From assembly GCA_029204225.1 (NCBI GenBank), contig CM055106.1, positions 42,116,368 to 42,180,367 of the forward strand: a DNA stretch of 64,000 bases. Reading direction: 5' to 3'. Both the position numbers and the translations under genes were made by a program. Under the pieces are notes generated by a model. That model worked only from the letters and a program-made list of their open reading frames with translations. It had not been told where the DNA came from and ran no database searches. Each line of letters begins with the position of its first letter. Positions within the stretch are counted from its first letter, which is position 1. This document shows, piece after piece, positions 11,147 to 22,875 of the stretch. Source of the DNA: Diphasiastrum complanatum (Eukaryota > Streptophyta > Lycopodiopsida > Lycopodiales > Lycopodiaceae).

Positions 11147-12000
11147 TCGTATGATCTGTCATGGATGATCCATCATCAGCTTTGGGTGCAATAGGTTTTA
11201 CCGCCCATGTGGTTGGATCTACCTTTACAGCCCGTTTTCTGTTCTCAAAGGTGAGTTTCCCTCTACCCCAGTTGTGTACTACTTGCGCAGTCCTCAACCA
11301 TGGTCTTCCTAGTAATACACGGTATGTAGATGGAGATTCAGGTATATCCATGACCACAAAAGTAATCACATATTGCATGCCTACTATCTTTACAGGAATA
11401 TCAGCAACTACACCTTTGGGTTTCACACAAGATTGATCTGCAGCTTGATGGCGAATCTGGTTGGCTTCAATCCTTGTAAACCCCATTTTTTATACAAAGT
11501 AGTGGAGATCAGATTGACACCCGATCCTCCATCTACCACTGCCGCCTTGTCCTCGTATCTCTTGTGTTTGATTGGCAAAGTGATGTTGTGTTTCTCACTT
11601 TTCCATGCTGCTCCAATGTGGAGGACGTTACTTGTCTCATCATAGCCCGCACAATATGTGGGTTCAGGTGCTACTGGCTCCTCATCCACTATGGCCCATT
11701 TAGCTAAAAGGCTTTTCGCTTGTGGTGCAATCCGCAGTAGTTCTCCGAGTGGTAAACTAACATGGCTTGACAGCAAAAGTGTGAGCCTTTCAGTGCGTGG
11801 TTCCTCAGGCTCCACCATGTGAAAAGGTGGTTCATGTTGGTGCAACCAATCATTTTGATCAGTGCGTATTGGTGAGCCCGTTTGCGGTTCCTGTTCGACG
11901 TCGACTGGAGGTTCTGTGGGATTGTTTCGTTCTTGCTCTTTTTCCTCCTCTTGTGCTTTTTGTACCCAGTGTCTTATTTTCTGGTACTGTCTTCTCTCTT
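11147..12000 (-). pseudogene. Gypsy aspartic protease region
   Basis: The minus-strand frame 12289-11423 carries a retropepsin-like site with DGGSGVNLIS (about 11535-11505; the usual core is D-S/T-G). A second half of the domain is in frame 11486-11073 (YVITFVVMDIPESPSTYRVLLGRPWL, near 11370-11290), where LLGRPWL is the classic plant gypsy protease C-terminal block. The protease cuts the Gag-Pol polyprotein. One frame change near 11450 splits it. The upstream part of the frame (12289-11700) is a charged Gag-protease linker. Confidence 0.8.
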
Positions 12001-13471
12001 CCCTCACATTTGGATTTGGCGTTGAAGTTGTGGGTTGGTCGTCAGTGACCGATGGTGGTGGTGAGGAAGCCACTTCCTTCCTCTTCTGTGCTCGCGTAAC
12101 AGCTAACACAGGAGCGTGGTCTTGTCGACCTTTCGATGACATCCCCATTGAAACTATTGGTTGCTGTATGACAATGATGTTAAGAGGTGAACTGGTTCCA
12201 GGTTTAAATGGACAATTCTTGAATCCCGGCAGGAGGTTGTATATTGTCCCTTGTAGGGACATTTTGCAATTCTGTGTCCCTCGTTGCATCTGTAGCAGCC
12301 GTAATTTCTTCCACCTTGACGTTGAGTTTGAGCTGCATAGGCCGAAACATATTCATTTATGACAGGATCCATAAATGGTTCATCTGGTCCGTACCACTGC
12401 TGCTGCTCAGGTTGAAGTGGCATTTGCATTTCTTGTTCCGTTGCTATTAGGTTTACATGGGCCACTTGTTGATTGGCTGGCCTTGGTGGAGTAGGTAAGG
12501 CCATCCGTTGTGGTTGATTGGGTGCATCATACCTTGGGGCCGCGTTAGGTGCCCCTTGATGATAAGGATAAGAAGTTTGATAAGGACTTCTCTTCTGTTG
12601 AACAACCCTGGGGTTAAATGGGCAAAATGTCGTATCGTGCAATGTTGCATTGCATAGATGGCAGAATCTATGTGTCAGTCTCAGGTTTTGCTTTAGAACT
12701 GGACACTCGTTTTTTTTTTTTCATTTGCTCCAACAGCAGTTCTGTGGATAGAGCGGATGTGTTTGATGATGATGATGCGATCGAGGGAGTACGAGTGTGG
12801 GTGGAAGGATATTCGTCGTCAGATCCCTCATCCTCTTCTCTGATGGCATCTTCCATAGCTTCTTGTAGAGTAGCGTACTGCTCCCGTCGTTTCAGTTCTC
12901 TTCTAATGCTTCGTGGTAATCCGGCTAGGCACCACATGATCACCGCATGATCGGGAGTCAGGGATGCACTGCACTCGGATCGTAGATGTTTGACCCATTC
13001 AATATAGTCCCGGACCCTTTCTCGTTTTCCCATCTTGACTTTGCTCAACAGGAGAAACGGGTCTTCCAAGAACTTTCTTGGCTTAAAGCGTGTAATGAGA
13101 GCCGCTTTAACCGCTTCTCAGGTGGATTTCTCTTCCTCTGATAGGTTGAAAAACCAATCCTAAGCCACTGCAAATAAGGACATAGGAAATAGCATCAGCT
13201 TCTCCGCAGAAGTCCGTTCGTCATAGATTTCACAAGCTTGCTCGTAGATCTGGAGGAATCGGATGGGATCTGATGATCCGTCATATTTTGGTATCTCCAT
13301 CTGTGGTGCTCTCCGAACTGCATGCAAGGGTACGACAGGTACGGGTTGGCCCATTGGATCCATTGGTGCTGGTTCCGGTTCTACCTCTTGTTGCACAGTT
13401 GCTAATATGGGAAGGTGTAGTGCCTGATTTGCTATCCTTCGTGCTATTGATCGTCCCGATCTCAGATTCAT
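12000..13471 (-). pseudogene. Gypsy Gag
   Basis: Gag is read from about 13471 to 12154. The N-terminal part (13471-13160) has MEIPKYDGSSDPIRFLQIYE, the usual start of a retrotransposon gag domain. The central part (13069-12668) reads MEDPFLLLSKVKMGKRERVR, DYIEWVKHLRSEC and CLAGLPRSIRREL. The nucleocapsid (12642-12154) contains a CCHC knuckle, CYRCNEGHRIAKCP, near 12300-12260. Gag packages the RNA and forms the particle. Frame breaks near 13100 and 12660 make it non-functional. Confidence 0.85.
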
Positions 13472-13479
13472 CTGATGGT

Positions 13480-14755
13480 GGGCTCCAAAGTGATTGGATC
13501 TTGCTTATAAAGTAGGCAGTCTGGATCTTCAAGGATCTGATCGATCTGATCGGCCGGAATGAATTTTAGGCCTTTTACGGTGGTTTTTCCTTGATAACGT
13601 TTTACTCCTTGCACTAATTGACCTGATGTTTTGACAGTAGCTGGATCTGATACAGATCTTTCCACTGATCTGGTCTGCGAGAATTGGCTGTGCGAGGGTT
13701 CTTTAGCTGTTTTTGCAGGTAAAAAACTTGATTTCTTTCAGATCTCTGGGAAGTAACTCTCACAAGCTTCATAGTAGCTGGATCTGGGTCAGATCTCACT
13801 ATAGAATTCTCTACGAGAGTTAACTCTCGCAAGTAGCTGAAAATTTCACTGTCTGTGAGGGTTCAAAATCACTTTTTGTGCTTGATCTTCACCAGATCTT
13901 CATACTACCTCTCGTAGGCTTCATCACTAATGTAATTTGACATTCTGAATCGATTGCGAGGGTCTGCGAGAATTCTTATTGGAAGGATTTGTTGGATCTT
14001 CACTTTTTAGTGATTTTTTAACACTTAGATCCAATTTTCTGCTCACTGGACTCAAACTAACTCTCGCAAGCTCTTCTGTGTCCTGGTCTCACTGAGATGG
14101 AACTTCAGAATCCTCTACGAGAGTTCTTGATCACTGAAATTGAAAATTTCACTGTCTGCGAGAGTTCACTGGTACTTTCCCGTCTTTTTTCACTGGGAAC
14201 TCTCGCACAGGCACTTATACATCAAACTAACTCTCGCAAGCTTCTCTGTGTTCTGGTCTCACTGAGATGGAACTTCAGAGGGCTCTGCGAGAGTTTTTAT
14301 GAAGATTTGATTTTTTTTTATTTTTTCAAGGGTTTTTTTGAATTTTTTATGATTTTTCTCTGATTTTTCAAATCTGCTTGGAACTAACTCTTGCAGGCTT
14401 CTATGCAGGTCTAGGACAGTACCCTGGAGCTGCTACCAGTCATGCAAGGGTTAATTCCCACTGATTCTGGAGATATAAAAATCTGATGAGTTTTTTGGCT
14501 CTTTTTCTCTCCAAAATGCAGATTGGTGTGTTTTTTTTTGAGTTTTTTTGGATGATTGGTTTGGGTTTCAAGCCCTTAGAGGTTGTTCAGGGCCTCCTCT
14601 ACCTTCTCACACCTCCTTCGCTAGCTGTGAATAGTCCAAATACAAAAAAAAAAAAAATACAGAAAACTAACTCTAAACTCCCAAAAATCTACCTAAACTA
14701 CTCTAAAAAGCAAGAAAATAGCTAAAATGCAACTAAACTAGTTAGTGGAAACCTA
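13480..14755 (-). promoter_or_regulatory. Gypsy leader / 5' untranslated region with dispersed short motif
   Basis: This 1.3-kb region between PBS and gag lacks long ORFs. It is packed with variants of TGCGAGAGTTC and the complement (AACTCTCGCAAGC), about fifteen by eye between 13675 and 14400. It includes a perfect 16-bp palindrome at 13814-13829 and a duplicated segment (14052-14129 and 14222-14299, offset 170). It may carry packaging or promoter signals; that is inference. Confidence 0.6.
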
Positions 14756-14773
14756 TCCCTGGCAACGGCGCCA
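14756..14773 (-). other. Primer binding site
   Basis: On the minus strand the sequence TGGCGCCGTTGCCAGGGA starts one base after the 5' LTR end. It matches, from memory, the plant tRNA-Asp type PBS used by many Athila/Tat elements, with a mismatch at the GGGGA end. Confidence 0.8.
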
Positions 14774-14774
14774 C

Positions 14775-15548
14775 TGTGGGGTCAAAGTTCTCTCGTAGTA
14801 TAGCCCTTCCGCCTGTCAACAAAGGTTAGATCACTGGATAGGTGCCTAACTATGCATAGATGCTACTTTTAGTTACTTTTTCCCTTAACTCTACTCACCA
14901 CTATACTACTCCTCTTTAACTCTATTCCTCTACACTAACATTCATCATAGTTTTGGTTGAAGAGAAGGAATGGAGAAGAAGAGATTGAGAAGAGAAGAGA
15001 AAGAGAGAGAGATAGAGAGTGAGGGTGGAGGTTAGCTCAAATGCTCCTTATGCTTGCTAATGGAAAAACATTCACTATGGCAAACAAATAACATGGAAAT
15101 AGAAAGCAATGGAAAACGCAATCAAGAGCAATAGCAAGTAGTGAATAGCAAATGAGGATGCTTCTCTTCCAAAAATTGTAGAGTTTCCTCCTTCTCATTA
15201 AGCATGGAATTAGTGTACAAATGGTGCCTTTTTATAAAATATGGAAGGCCCTTGCCCCTCAATCTTATTGGCTAATATTCACAATGATCCTATCCATTCA
15301 TCTTGGACCCAACTTGATCCAAGGGTCCACAAAAAGTACATTAGAAATCACAAGATTCATGTGAGTCCCAATTTGGACCCAACTCTAAAAAGTGATCTCT
15401 AAGTTTAAAAATGACATTGGGCCTTATTTACAACTTCAATTGCATGCTCATTGGGCCATGGGCTTATACACGCAGAATGCCATGCCCTTGCAACACATTT
15501 TATTGGAGGATTTTGTTTATTTACACTTTTTTGGGAATACCTCCAATA
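14775..15548 (-). repeat. 5' LTR of the gypsy element
   Basis: This 774-bp LTR is collinear with 2545-3323. The outer end is CCTCCAATA where the other LTR has CCCCCAACA, so the terminal CA dinucleotide has mutated. It is followed by the GTAAC TSD. Confidence 0.9.
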
Positions 15549-15553
15549 GTAAC
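15549..15553. repeat. Target site duplication (right), GTAAC
   Basis: GTAAC directly after the right LTR equals the five bases before the left LTR (2540-2544). Confidence 0.85.
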
Positions 15554-16213
15554 CATGCCTCTTGCCGAGTGCAAGGATCTTATTAATAATTTTGCATTGA
15601 TCAGATTTGAATTCTACCTTATGACCTAAATCTGTAATTCTACTTACCAATAACAATTTGTAGAGAGTTTAGGAACATATAAGACCTTTGATAGTAGTTT
15701 GAATTGATCATGCTGGATTGCAATCTTACAGTACCTTCACCTTCAATAGTGTGAGTACTATTGTCACCAAGATAAACAAATTTCTTCATGCTATAAGACG
15801 TGTAGGAGTTGAAAGTATCACGTTGATTGGTCATGTGTTGAGTTGCTCCAGAATCAAAAAACCATAAATCATCCAAAATTGTGTTTTGGTCTTTGATCAT
15901 GAATGCGCCTTTGTCCACTTCGACCTGGGGAGATGATGAAACTATGTTTGCTTGTTGATCAGGTTGTTTGGTTGTATTCTTCTCTTGGAAAAATTGGCAA
16001 TCCTTGATCTCATAGTTATTGCGCTTGCAATACCTGCAAAACAACTTCTTCTTCGATTGTGGATTTGATGATTGTACTTGACTTTGAGTTAGCTTCTGAT
16101 TCATTGCAGCCTTCTTGGAGCTTTTCTAATTATGTCGCTTAGAGCCTTTGTTGACATATAGAGCCTGAGAGGAGGAAGTAGACAAAGTGTCTTGACTTCT
16201 TCTATGCATGGAG
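15554..16213 (-). pseudogene. Ty1/copia gag C terminus and protease
   Basis: The minus-strand frame 16104-15640 has a zinc-knuckle-like CRYCKRNNYEIKDCQFF (16035-15985; the expected His is Tyr/Asn here) and the copia protease site WFFDSGATQHMT (15868-15833). A second block, FVYLGDNSTHTIEGEGTV, follows. Upstream, a gag tail with ALYVNKGSK sits near 16170. Frames break near 16130 and 15640. The reading runs to the gypsy insertion and resumes at 2544. Confidence 0.82.
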
Positions 16214-16330
16214 ATTGAATTGATCGTATAGAGTATATAATATAATCAAAGATGAGTATTTTATTTTGCTTCAAGGGATCCTGTTCATAGTACTTTGATA
16301 CATCTGATTGCTCAATTGTTTTTTTTGATG

Positions 16331-18925
16331 ACGACATTGTATCATCTACATGTGGATATCCCTATTGATTTGGCACCTTTGCAGAGAAGAGGGGGCAAAG
16401 GAATTCAATTATCTGTTGAGGATCGTTCTCGTTATAGGGCAGAAGGAAAGAAGAACTTGAATTTATGGACAAATGGAACATTATATCCACAAGATCCAAG
16501 CACTTTGACACATCCCACATTCGTAACTCATTTAGTTACTTGGATATGCAATGGGCATGTTGGATTACTAAGATATTGTGAGAGATTGCAGATATGAATG
16601 AGTTTCACTTTTTAGAAGATGAGTTAATAGGGATATTCTATTGTCAGAATAAAAATTGTCTTCTCCAAAAGAAATTAGAAAAAAATGAACAACTTAAAAC
16701 AAATAATGAATCATTATAGAAGATAACATTCAATATCAAATCAGAACTAAAGCAAATGCAATCAATCTTACAATCTATTGGAATTGAAAACTTACAATTA
16801 CTGAAGGATGTGGAATTGGCTAAAAAGAAGGCTGGCAGTAAGAGGCAAAAGCGACAAAGTTGCAAGGATATTCAAACGCTTTCAAAAGGAGGTTATCGAA
16901 ATAGAAGGATTCGTGCATTCAAGTAAGCATATTCTAATTTTTGTAAGTTGATCAATGACATTTGGATTTAATTTTAGCTATGGTGATATTCTGCTAACTA
17001 TCTGTTTTTCTGCAGATCTGCATTAGTAGCTCCTCGAAATATTAAGGACAATGCTTCAGTAGGAATGTCGTTGGGCTCAATATTGACAAGAAAATCCATT
17101 GAGCATATCATGATGAACAATAGGAGTTAAAATGTAAAGTGTAAAATAACAGAGTCTTTGATGGTGGACATTCATAGTTTAAGGTGCTTGTGATTTTGTA
17201 AGTCTTAGCAAGAAATCATATGCAACAATATTTAAACTAATTAGAGAAGCTTTTAAGCAAGTTCGAATTAGAAAAGTCCCAATCCCTAGGACATATCACT
17301 TGAAGAAAGAGAGGGATACATTAAACAAAGGTATGCATAAGATCATTGAAACTCCATTTCATATTGAGCAGGTGTATGAAACTGATGGAAGATCAATATC
17401 CTATAATTCATCAAACAACTTATTTGTTGATCTAAATTACTTGCTGAGATACATTGTCACATTCTATGATATAACCTTTGAAAAGGTGAACGACAAAATA
17501 ATCATAGTACTTAAGTTAGATGAGTTAGAAAGTGTGAAAGGGCAAAAGATGGAGAGGGTTAGTATAACTCTCATGAATGGTGCACTATCACAAACAAAGG
17601 ACCAAGAAGATTTCAGATTCAGTGTCCAATCGAAAAATGATGTATGGTGGTTGGCAGCGTTTCAGGTAACTAGCCTCATTATCACATTACATTCATTGAA
17701 TAGTATTAATTCTTTGTAAACTAAGTTTTATTAATTCTTTGGATAGGTGCTGAAGGAGAATTATGATATATTATCATGGATATTCTCAAGGACATCTTAT
17801 CCTAGGATCATCAAGGACCATATGGATGGAGGACTTCTCAATGTTCCAAGAGTTGGAGACTTCAATGTTGAATGGCACTTAGCAGGTGATTTGAAAACAT
17901 TGAAATGCATGTATTGTCTCTCACAGTGCTACATCTAAACACCCTTGTTTGTACTGCATGAAAATGACAAAAGATGTTACTAGGAGTACAAGAATTACTA
18001 GAGAATATGCAGATCCAAACTGAAAGCTTGTGCTACCTATCTCCTTGAAAAATGTGCATGTTTGCACTCTTCATGCAGAAATAGATTAATAGAAAAGATC
18101 ATTTATTTTCATATAGTTTTTGCTTGGAATAGTAAGCCAGCATCATCCGCAAAGGAAGTTATCTCTCAATTAGAAAGAAGTGTTATCAAAAGCAAGACTT
18201 CATAAGGGACATGTCAAAATTCAAAAAGATGAAAAGCTTTTAGGAGAGATTGGAAATATGCCAACTAAGCCAAGCATAGGAGGAGCAAAAGCACATCGAT
18301 TTCTATCAAATCATGCTGGTAAGGCTTCTTATATTCAACACTCAATCTGGACAGATATTATTGCTGCCACTCATGACTTCAAGAAAGACGACAAAACTAG
18401 AGTACTAAAAGTTGATGTATGGAAGAAGCTTGATGATATGATTGTTATTCTTAGTAGATAAATACTTTGATATTGATAAGAAAGTTGTACAAAGGACTTG
18501 TGTCGAGTTTGTTGATGCAGTATCAAAAGCATGGGGAGAAGATCACATCACTCATTACATGGTTGGTATAAATTCTTCAAGATTCTTTTAAATTTTTCAT
18601 ATATATTTAGATCCAAACATAAGACTGACATTATGGTTTTGACATCTGCAGCACATACTGATAGATCATACAACATTTTTGCAAACACATATAGAAGCCT
18701 GAGAGTCTGGTCATCACAAGGGATGGAGAAGTCACATTGGCAAGCACGGGCAGCATTTCATCGAAATACACAACATGGAGGAACCAATGAAAAACGAAAC
18801 TACATTTATTAATTGTTTCAATGGTTCTACCGTAGAGTTCAAATTCGACATATAGCAAAGTCCACACAATACAACAAGTTTAGAAAGGCATGCAAGTTCA
18901 TACATGAAGAGAAAATTAGATGATT
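16331..18925 (+). pseudogene. Gene A: decayed intron-bearing gene of the A-D block
   Basis: I do not recognise this gene with certainty. It starts near ATG 16331 (MTTLYHLHVDIPIDLAPLQ). A coiled-coil-like Lys/Leu/Gln segment (16600-16900) follows. A phase-matched intron is at 16923-17015 (GTAAGC...TGCAG). The next exons include the 17150-17665 frame with YETDGRSISYNSS and VLKLDELESVKGQKME. A second phase-0 intron is at 17666-17746. Then comes FNVEWHLAGDLKTLKCMY with a HPCLYC cysteine motif (17860-17960). A later block is NVHVCTLHAE (18045), and near the end there is SQGMEKSHWQARAAFHRNTQ (18714-18775). Disruptions include TAG 16717, TAA near 17125 and frame changes near 17190 and 17925. From memory, the combination of G-D-L-K, paired Cys and SQGMEKSH resembles uncharacterised repeat-encoded proteins of invertebrates and protists. 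It converges on gene B, 150 bp away. Confidence 0.5.
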
Positions 18926-19074
18926 GTTGAGTAGAAGATAACAAAGACATTCAGTCATCATTGTCATTAAATTATGACATGTTCAGAACTGCTTGCAAAT
19001 TCATGGAACAAGAGAGAGGATAAATACTCAATGTAAATGTATTGATTGTATTATAACAAAATACAAAGTGTTCA
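18926..19074. other. Intergenic gap between convergent genes A and B
   Basis: This AT-rich gap of about 150 bp has no motif seen beyond poly(A)-signal-like AT runs (TATAACAAAATACAAAG). It fits shared 3' ends of two convergent genes. Confidence 0.4.
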
Positions 19075-20547
19075 CTATTCATCATCAGCTTTTGTATCAA
19101 CTTCTATAGTTGTATTGTCATGAAGAAATTCTTTACTAGAGTATGCATCTAATAGATGTGCATTATCCTTACTTCCACTAAACTCAATATAAGTAGAGTA
19201 ATATGAATAATGAGAGCTTCTTAAAGGAACATTCCCATCAATAAAACCTAAAATGTTCAAAACATACGATCTTTTGACGAAAGTGATCATATTCGTCTTA
19301 ACAAATTTATGTCCTCCTAAATAAAATGATAAGGCTTTAACTACCATTATCAGAGTCTCCCCAACTGGGCTCAGCTTGGAATGAGCAATACAGATCTCAT
19401 TCTTTAGAAAATGCCTAAGATAGTGGCCAAGTCCGCTATCCCTCTGGAACGAGAATGCATGTTGTCTGTAACCACCTCGTCTCGCAGCAAAGTCATCAAT
19501 TATGAGAGCATCCTACAATAAAAAAAAATAAGTTAAAAAAAAATACATTCAGCAATTAAAAACAATCTAATGCAAGGAAGTTTAAATAGTTACACATTCA
19601 TCATCATCAACAGCAACCAGATCAGGATGATCAATATTATGACCACCAACCGAAGAAGAATCATATGTGAAATGCATTAATGATGGATGAGAGAAGCCCA
19701 TCTGGGATTGAAATGTCGTGAAATCTTCATCAGATGGTATGTCTCGTTTATGGTCAACAATATTTGATAAAGCCCTCGTCAAGAATTCTTCACCGTTCAT
19801 AAGTCCATTCTCATCATCATAATCAATTCCAGCAACAAGGTCATCTGTTTCAAAATCTACAAAGTTAGAAAATTCAAAAATTGTGCTAGATAATAAACAT
19901 AGCACCTCGTCCTCATCACGATAGTCAAAAAATTGACACAAATCAACTATAGTAATATAAACATTGTCATTTCTACAATACACTAGCAAATTAAAGAGAC
20001 ATTTAGATTTATCTATAGGGATTGATTTATCAGCAATAATATTTAGGCCAATGAAAGAATCCCAAAGCACATCAGTATTTACATCAAGAAAATCACTATC
20101 CTTATCAAGGGTGTCAATTAGAAAGTGACTAATATCCATAAAGGATGATTGAATTGAGGATGATGCAATATGAGAATCAGCAGCAAAAACTTCCTCATCA
20201 TCCGGGATCTGAACTAATAAGAAAAGTATGAAACCAGTCTGTTCAAAAAATTGACATTTTTTATTGCCATAAGGATACATTGAAGTGCTTTTAAACAGAT
20301 GAAACAATTTAGTGAATGGACAATATCAGTATAATGCATGTAGGAGAGTGAACCTATGGAGATAACAGACATACTAAATATATCCCTGAATCTAACATAA
20401 TGTTCATAAAATACTTCAAAATTGGGTTGTGCAGTCTTGAAAACATGTAAATATGGTCGAAATAGGCTATGGAAGTCGTCTAGGTTGTCAATAATCCCAA
20501 ATTCAGTAAGAAATGCACTTATGCCAGAATCTCGGGTAGATTTTGAG
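19075..20547 (-). pseudogene. Gene B main part: three-exon gene, start separated by an insertion
   Basis: Exons on the minus strand are exon 1 (25809-25799 joined to 20547-20375), exon 2 (20213-19594) and exon 3 (19512-19075). Introns are GTATGT...TTAG (20374-20214) and GTAACT...TTGTAG (19593-19513). Phases match at both joins, giving about 413 codons without a stop once the inserted copia element is disregarded. The start is ACCATGG at 25812-25806, a good plant context. No known domain was found. Visible features are a Ser-rich N terminus, FLTEFGIIDNLDDFHSLF, a very acidic middle (19600-20200) and a conserved-looking C-terminal part with QHAFSFQRDSGLGHYLRHFL (19460-19400). The clean frame suggests that it decayed little before the insertion. 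Confidence 0.62.
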
Positions 20548-20552
20548 GACGA
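20548..20552. repeat. Target site duplication GACGA (left)
   Basis: GACGA precedes the LTR start at 20553 and recurs at 25799-25803 after the other LTR. Confidence 0.9.
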
Positions 20553-21239
20553 TGTGAAAGTACTATACTTTAGGACCATTAATGGATCTACAAAAGATCC
20601 ACAACAATGATTGGATGCTTGCTTAACAATCTATCAAAAAACTAGACACAAAAAAGTTGACCTAGATTGGAATTTGACAAACAACAGGCATTAACAATCA
20701 AAAGCATTGATCAACATTGAAATCCGAGGCCACACGTGTGTAATACAGGCTTTAGTACGGCCTTCAAGCTGAGAAACAAGTAGAAATTGATTTGGTTTCA
20801 TTTGGATCACAAAAACTCAATGTACATAGTGAACTAGCTTGAGATTGCTAATGAGCTCCAAAAATGTTCTATCTTCTCACTATGGGATCTTGGAATACAT
20901 AGCAAATTCAACTTCCTTCTTGAATTTAGGTGGATTTCCAGCATGTAATAAGGAAGTTCACTCACTCTTCTTGTCCTAAAATGAAACCCTAGTCTAGATC
21001 CTAGAGTTATGCTTGGTAGGTAGCTAGTTGGTCAAATTTTCACCTTAAACTTAGGTGTAGGTCCTATAAAGTAGGGATGACCACCAAATAGACATGACCA
21101 ATTGTCTTGACTTGACCTAACCTACATTAAGAGTGGTTTGACACGTGGCATCTTGGCATTCCATGTGTGTAACCCAATTATACACAATATTTACAAAGTT
21201 CTACATGGCTAGATTTGCCAAAATAGGCTATTTTTCACA
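20553..21239 (-). repeat. 3' LTR of the non-autonomous copia
   Basis: This LTR runs TGTGAAAG...TTTTTCACA, 687 bp. It is collinear with 25109-25798 with scattered substitutions. It contains the palindrome CACACGTGTG near 20733, which is CACACATGTG in the other LTR. Confidence 0.92.
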
Positions 21240-21248
21240 CTCCTCCTC
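21240..21248 (-). other. Polypurine tract
   Basis: On the minus strand GAGGAGGAG directly abuts the 3' LTR start TGTGAAAAATAG. This is the expected plus-strand primer site. Confidence 0.8.
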
Positions 21249-21249
21249 A

Positions 21250-22870
21250 AATCTAGCCTTGGAAACAATAATGTATATATATACAATTCTAAGACCTAAT
21301 CTTAACATCAGAAATAAATCATATTCAGGTTTAGAAGATGACTAATGAGCCTCTAAAGATGATGACATGATCCATCACCATATCCAAGATAGAGCTTCTT
21401 TGATCTTGATCTCCTCCTAGATGAATTGAAGAGTCTTGATTCTTCCTTGCACCTTTGCACTTGATTTCTTCCATGTTGAGTGAAGATGCATGAAATTGAA
21501 ACTTCCTCTTTGATCTTGATGCTTCCGTTTGAAGGAAATCTGATGTCTCCATGTCTTGTGAAAATCACATTGATCAAGATCACAAAACATGTATTTGCTA
21601 CTATTACCAAGATCTATCATACTAAAATGACTAGTCCACAAACCATCAAAAGTAAGCATGATTTTACTAATCTTATAATTACAAGTGATCTTGAACTTCT
21701 ACATACTTGCTTATGTATTTAAGTGTCCTTCAAGGATGTTTCACTTATTCTCATAAGAAGCTTACAATTCGCCTCTCCAAAAGAAAAAACACATTTTTTA
21801 AAACATGAGCGATTAACTCACTCTTGCTCTTCCAAAATCCAAGAGCACTCATCTGATCAAACACCCAATTTACTCTTAATTGGTTCATAACAATTTTCAG
21901 ATCACTAAGACATAAAAACATGTTCTCAAATAAGTCATTACACATCTTATCTTCAACTTCCTTCTTGATGAAGCCCTCAAGTTGCCACATGTAGTTCTCA
22001 TAGCATACCTCGGTTTGCCTCATGTAGATCTCATAGCAAAATAGTTCATCAAGCATTGAAGTAAGAAAAAGTGTTGAAATTGAATGGTTGAGAATCCTCC
22101 CCTTGATTACCTTTGCCAAGATAAGTGAGCCTTGAAGGCTCAGCCCTTGCCTTTGTGGATCTTCTTGGAGCACTTGATCTTTGAGGTGGATCCTCAAGAT
22201 CTCCATCACTTTGTTGCTCCTCCTCAATCCTTGCAAGATCATTGACACCAAGGTTGTTGATATCACTTTCGTTCACACAAGATACTAGATGGATCCAAGC
22301 ATCTCTTTTATAAACATCTAGGAATGTTTCATGCATCTTATCATCACTACTTGGTACATGAGAAAAAGAGTGTACATTTGAATGAATGATTTTCTCTTTT
22401 GCCATAGCAATTTTAGCATCCAACTTAAACAAAATACCTTGTTTAACACCATTTTCTATGCAAATATCATTCTTCATGATGGAACAAACCTAATGCTTGA
22501 AGTGAACATCTAAACCATCATCCATTAGTTGTCCAACACTAAGCAAGCTCTTGGTAATTGATGGTACAAAAAGGACATTGTCTAGATCCATCCTTTTGCT
22601 AGATCCTAGACTCAATGAGATGGTACCAATACCATCTACCTTACATTATTGATCATTTTCTAAGGAAACAAATTTATTAGCACCACTGAAAGAGTGTAAT
22701 ATTGAGAATGTGTCCTTTTGGAAAATCATGTGGGAGCTAGCCCCACTATCAATCCACCACATGTCCTTTGAGTTGCTTTTGCTTGCTGGAGTGGATGTAG
22801 ATGCCATCAAAGATGAGATCTCCTCATCTCCATCCTCTTCATATGCAAGGTTCCCTTGTTTGTCCTCCTC
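21250..22870 (-). pseudogene. Protease and residual 3' coding/non-coding part of the non-autonomous copia
   Basis: From right to left, the protease site WWIDSGASSHM lies at about 22765-22730. Next comes the conserved FVPSITKSLLSVGQLMDDG (22580-22520). The frame 22477-22049 then contains SFSHVPSSDDKM and the short linker SSAPRRSTKARAEP (about 22180-22140). No integrase or RT motif occurs between protease and this linker. This shows an internal deletion that left the ends required for replication. 21250-21750 is AT-rich and non-coding. Confidence 0.75.
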
Positions 22871-22875
22871 CTCTT
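22871..22875. repeat. TSD CTCTT (left) of solo LTR
   Basis: CTCTT precedes TGTGAGAATTTGC and recurs at 23700-23704. Confidence 0.8.

Larger units (their letters stand above)
2545..15548 (-). mobile_element. Decayed full-length Ty3/gypsy retrotransposon, Tat/Athila-like
   Basis: This is a minus-strand LTR retrotransposon of about 13.0 kb with LTRs at 14775-15548 (5') and 2545-3323 (3'), a PBS at 14756-14773 and a GTAAC TSD. Internal order on the minus strand is a long leader, gag with a CCHC knuckle, aspartic protease, linker, RT, RNase H, integrase, a spacer, then a large accessory ORF region. Order PR-RT-RH-INT defines Ty3/gypsy. The long leader, the tRNA-Asp-like PBS and the extra ORF after integrase fit the Tat/Athila branch; this lineage call is inferred. 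All ORFs contain stops or frameshifts, and the LTRs differ by several indels, so the copy is old. No clear polypurine tract is seen beside the 3' LTR. Confidence 0.9.
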
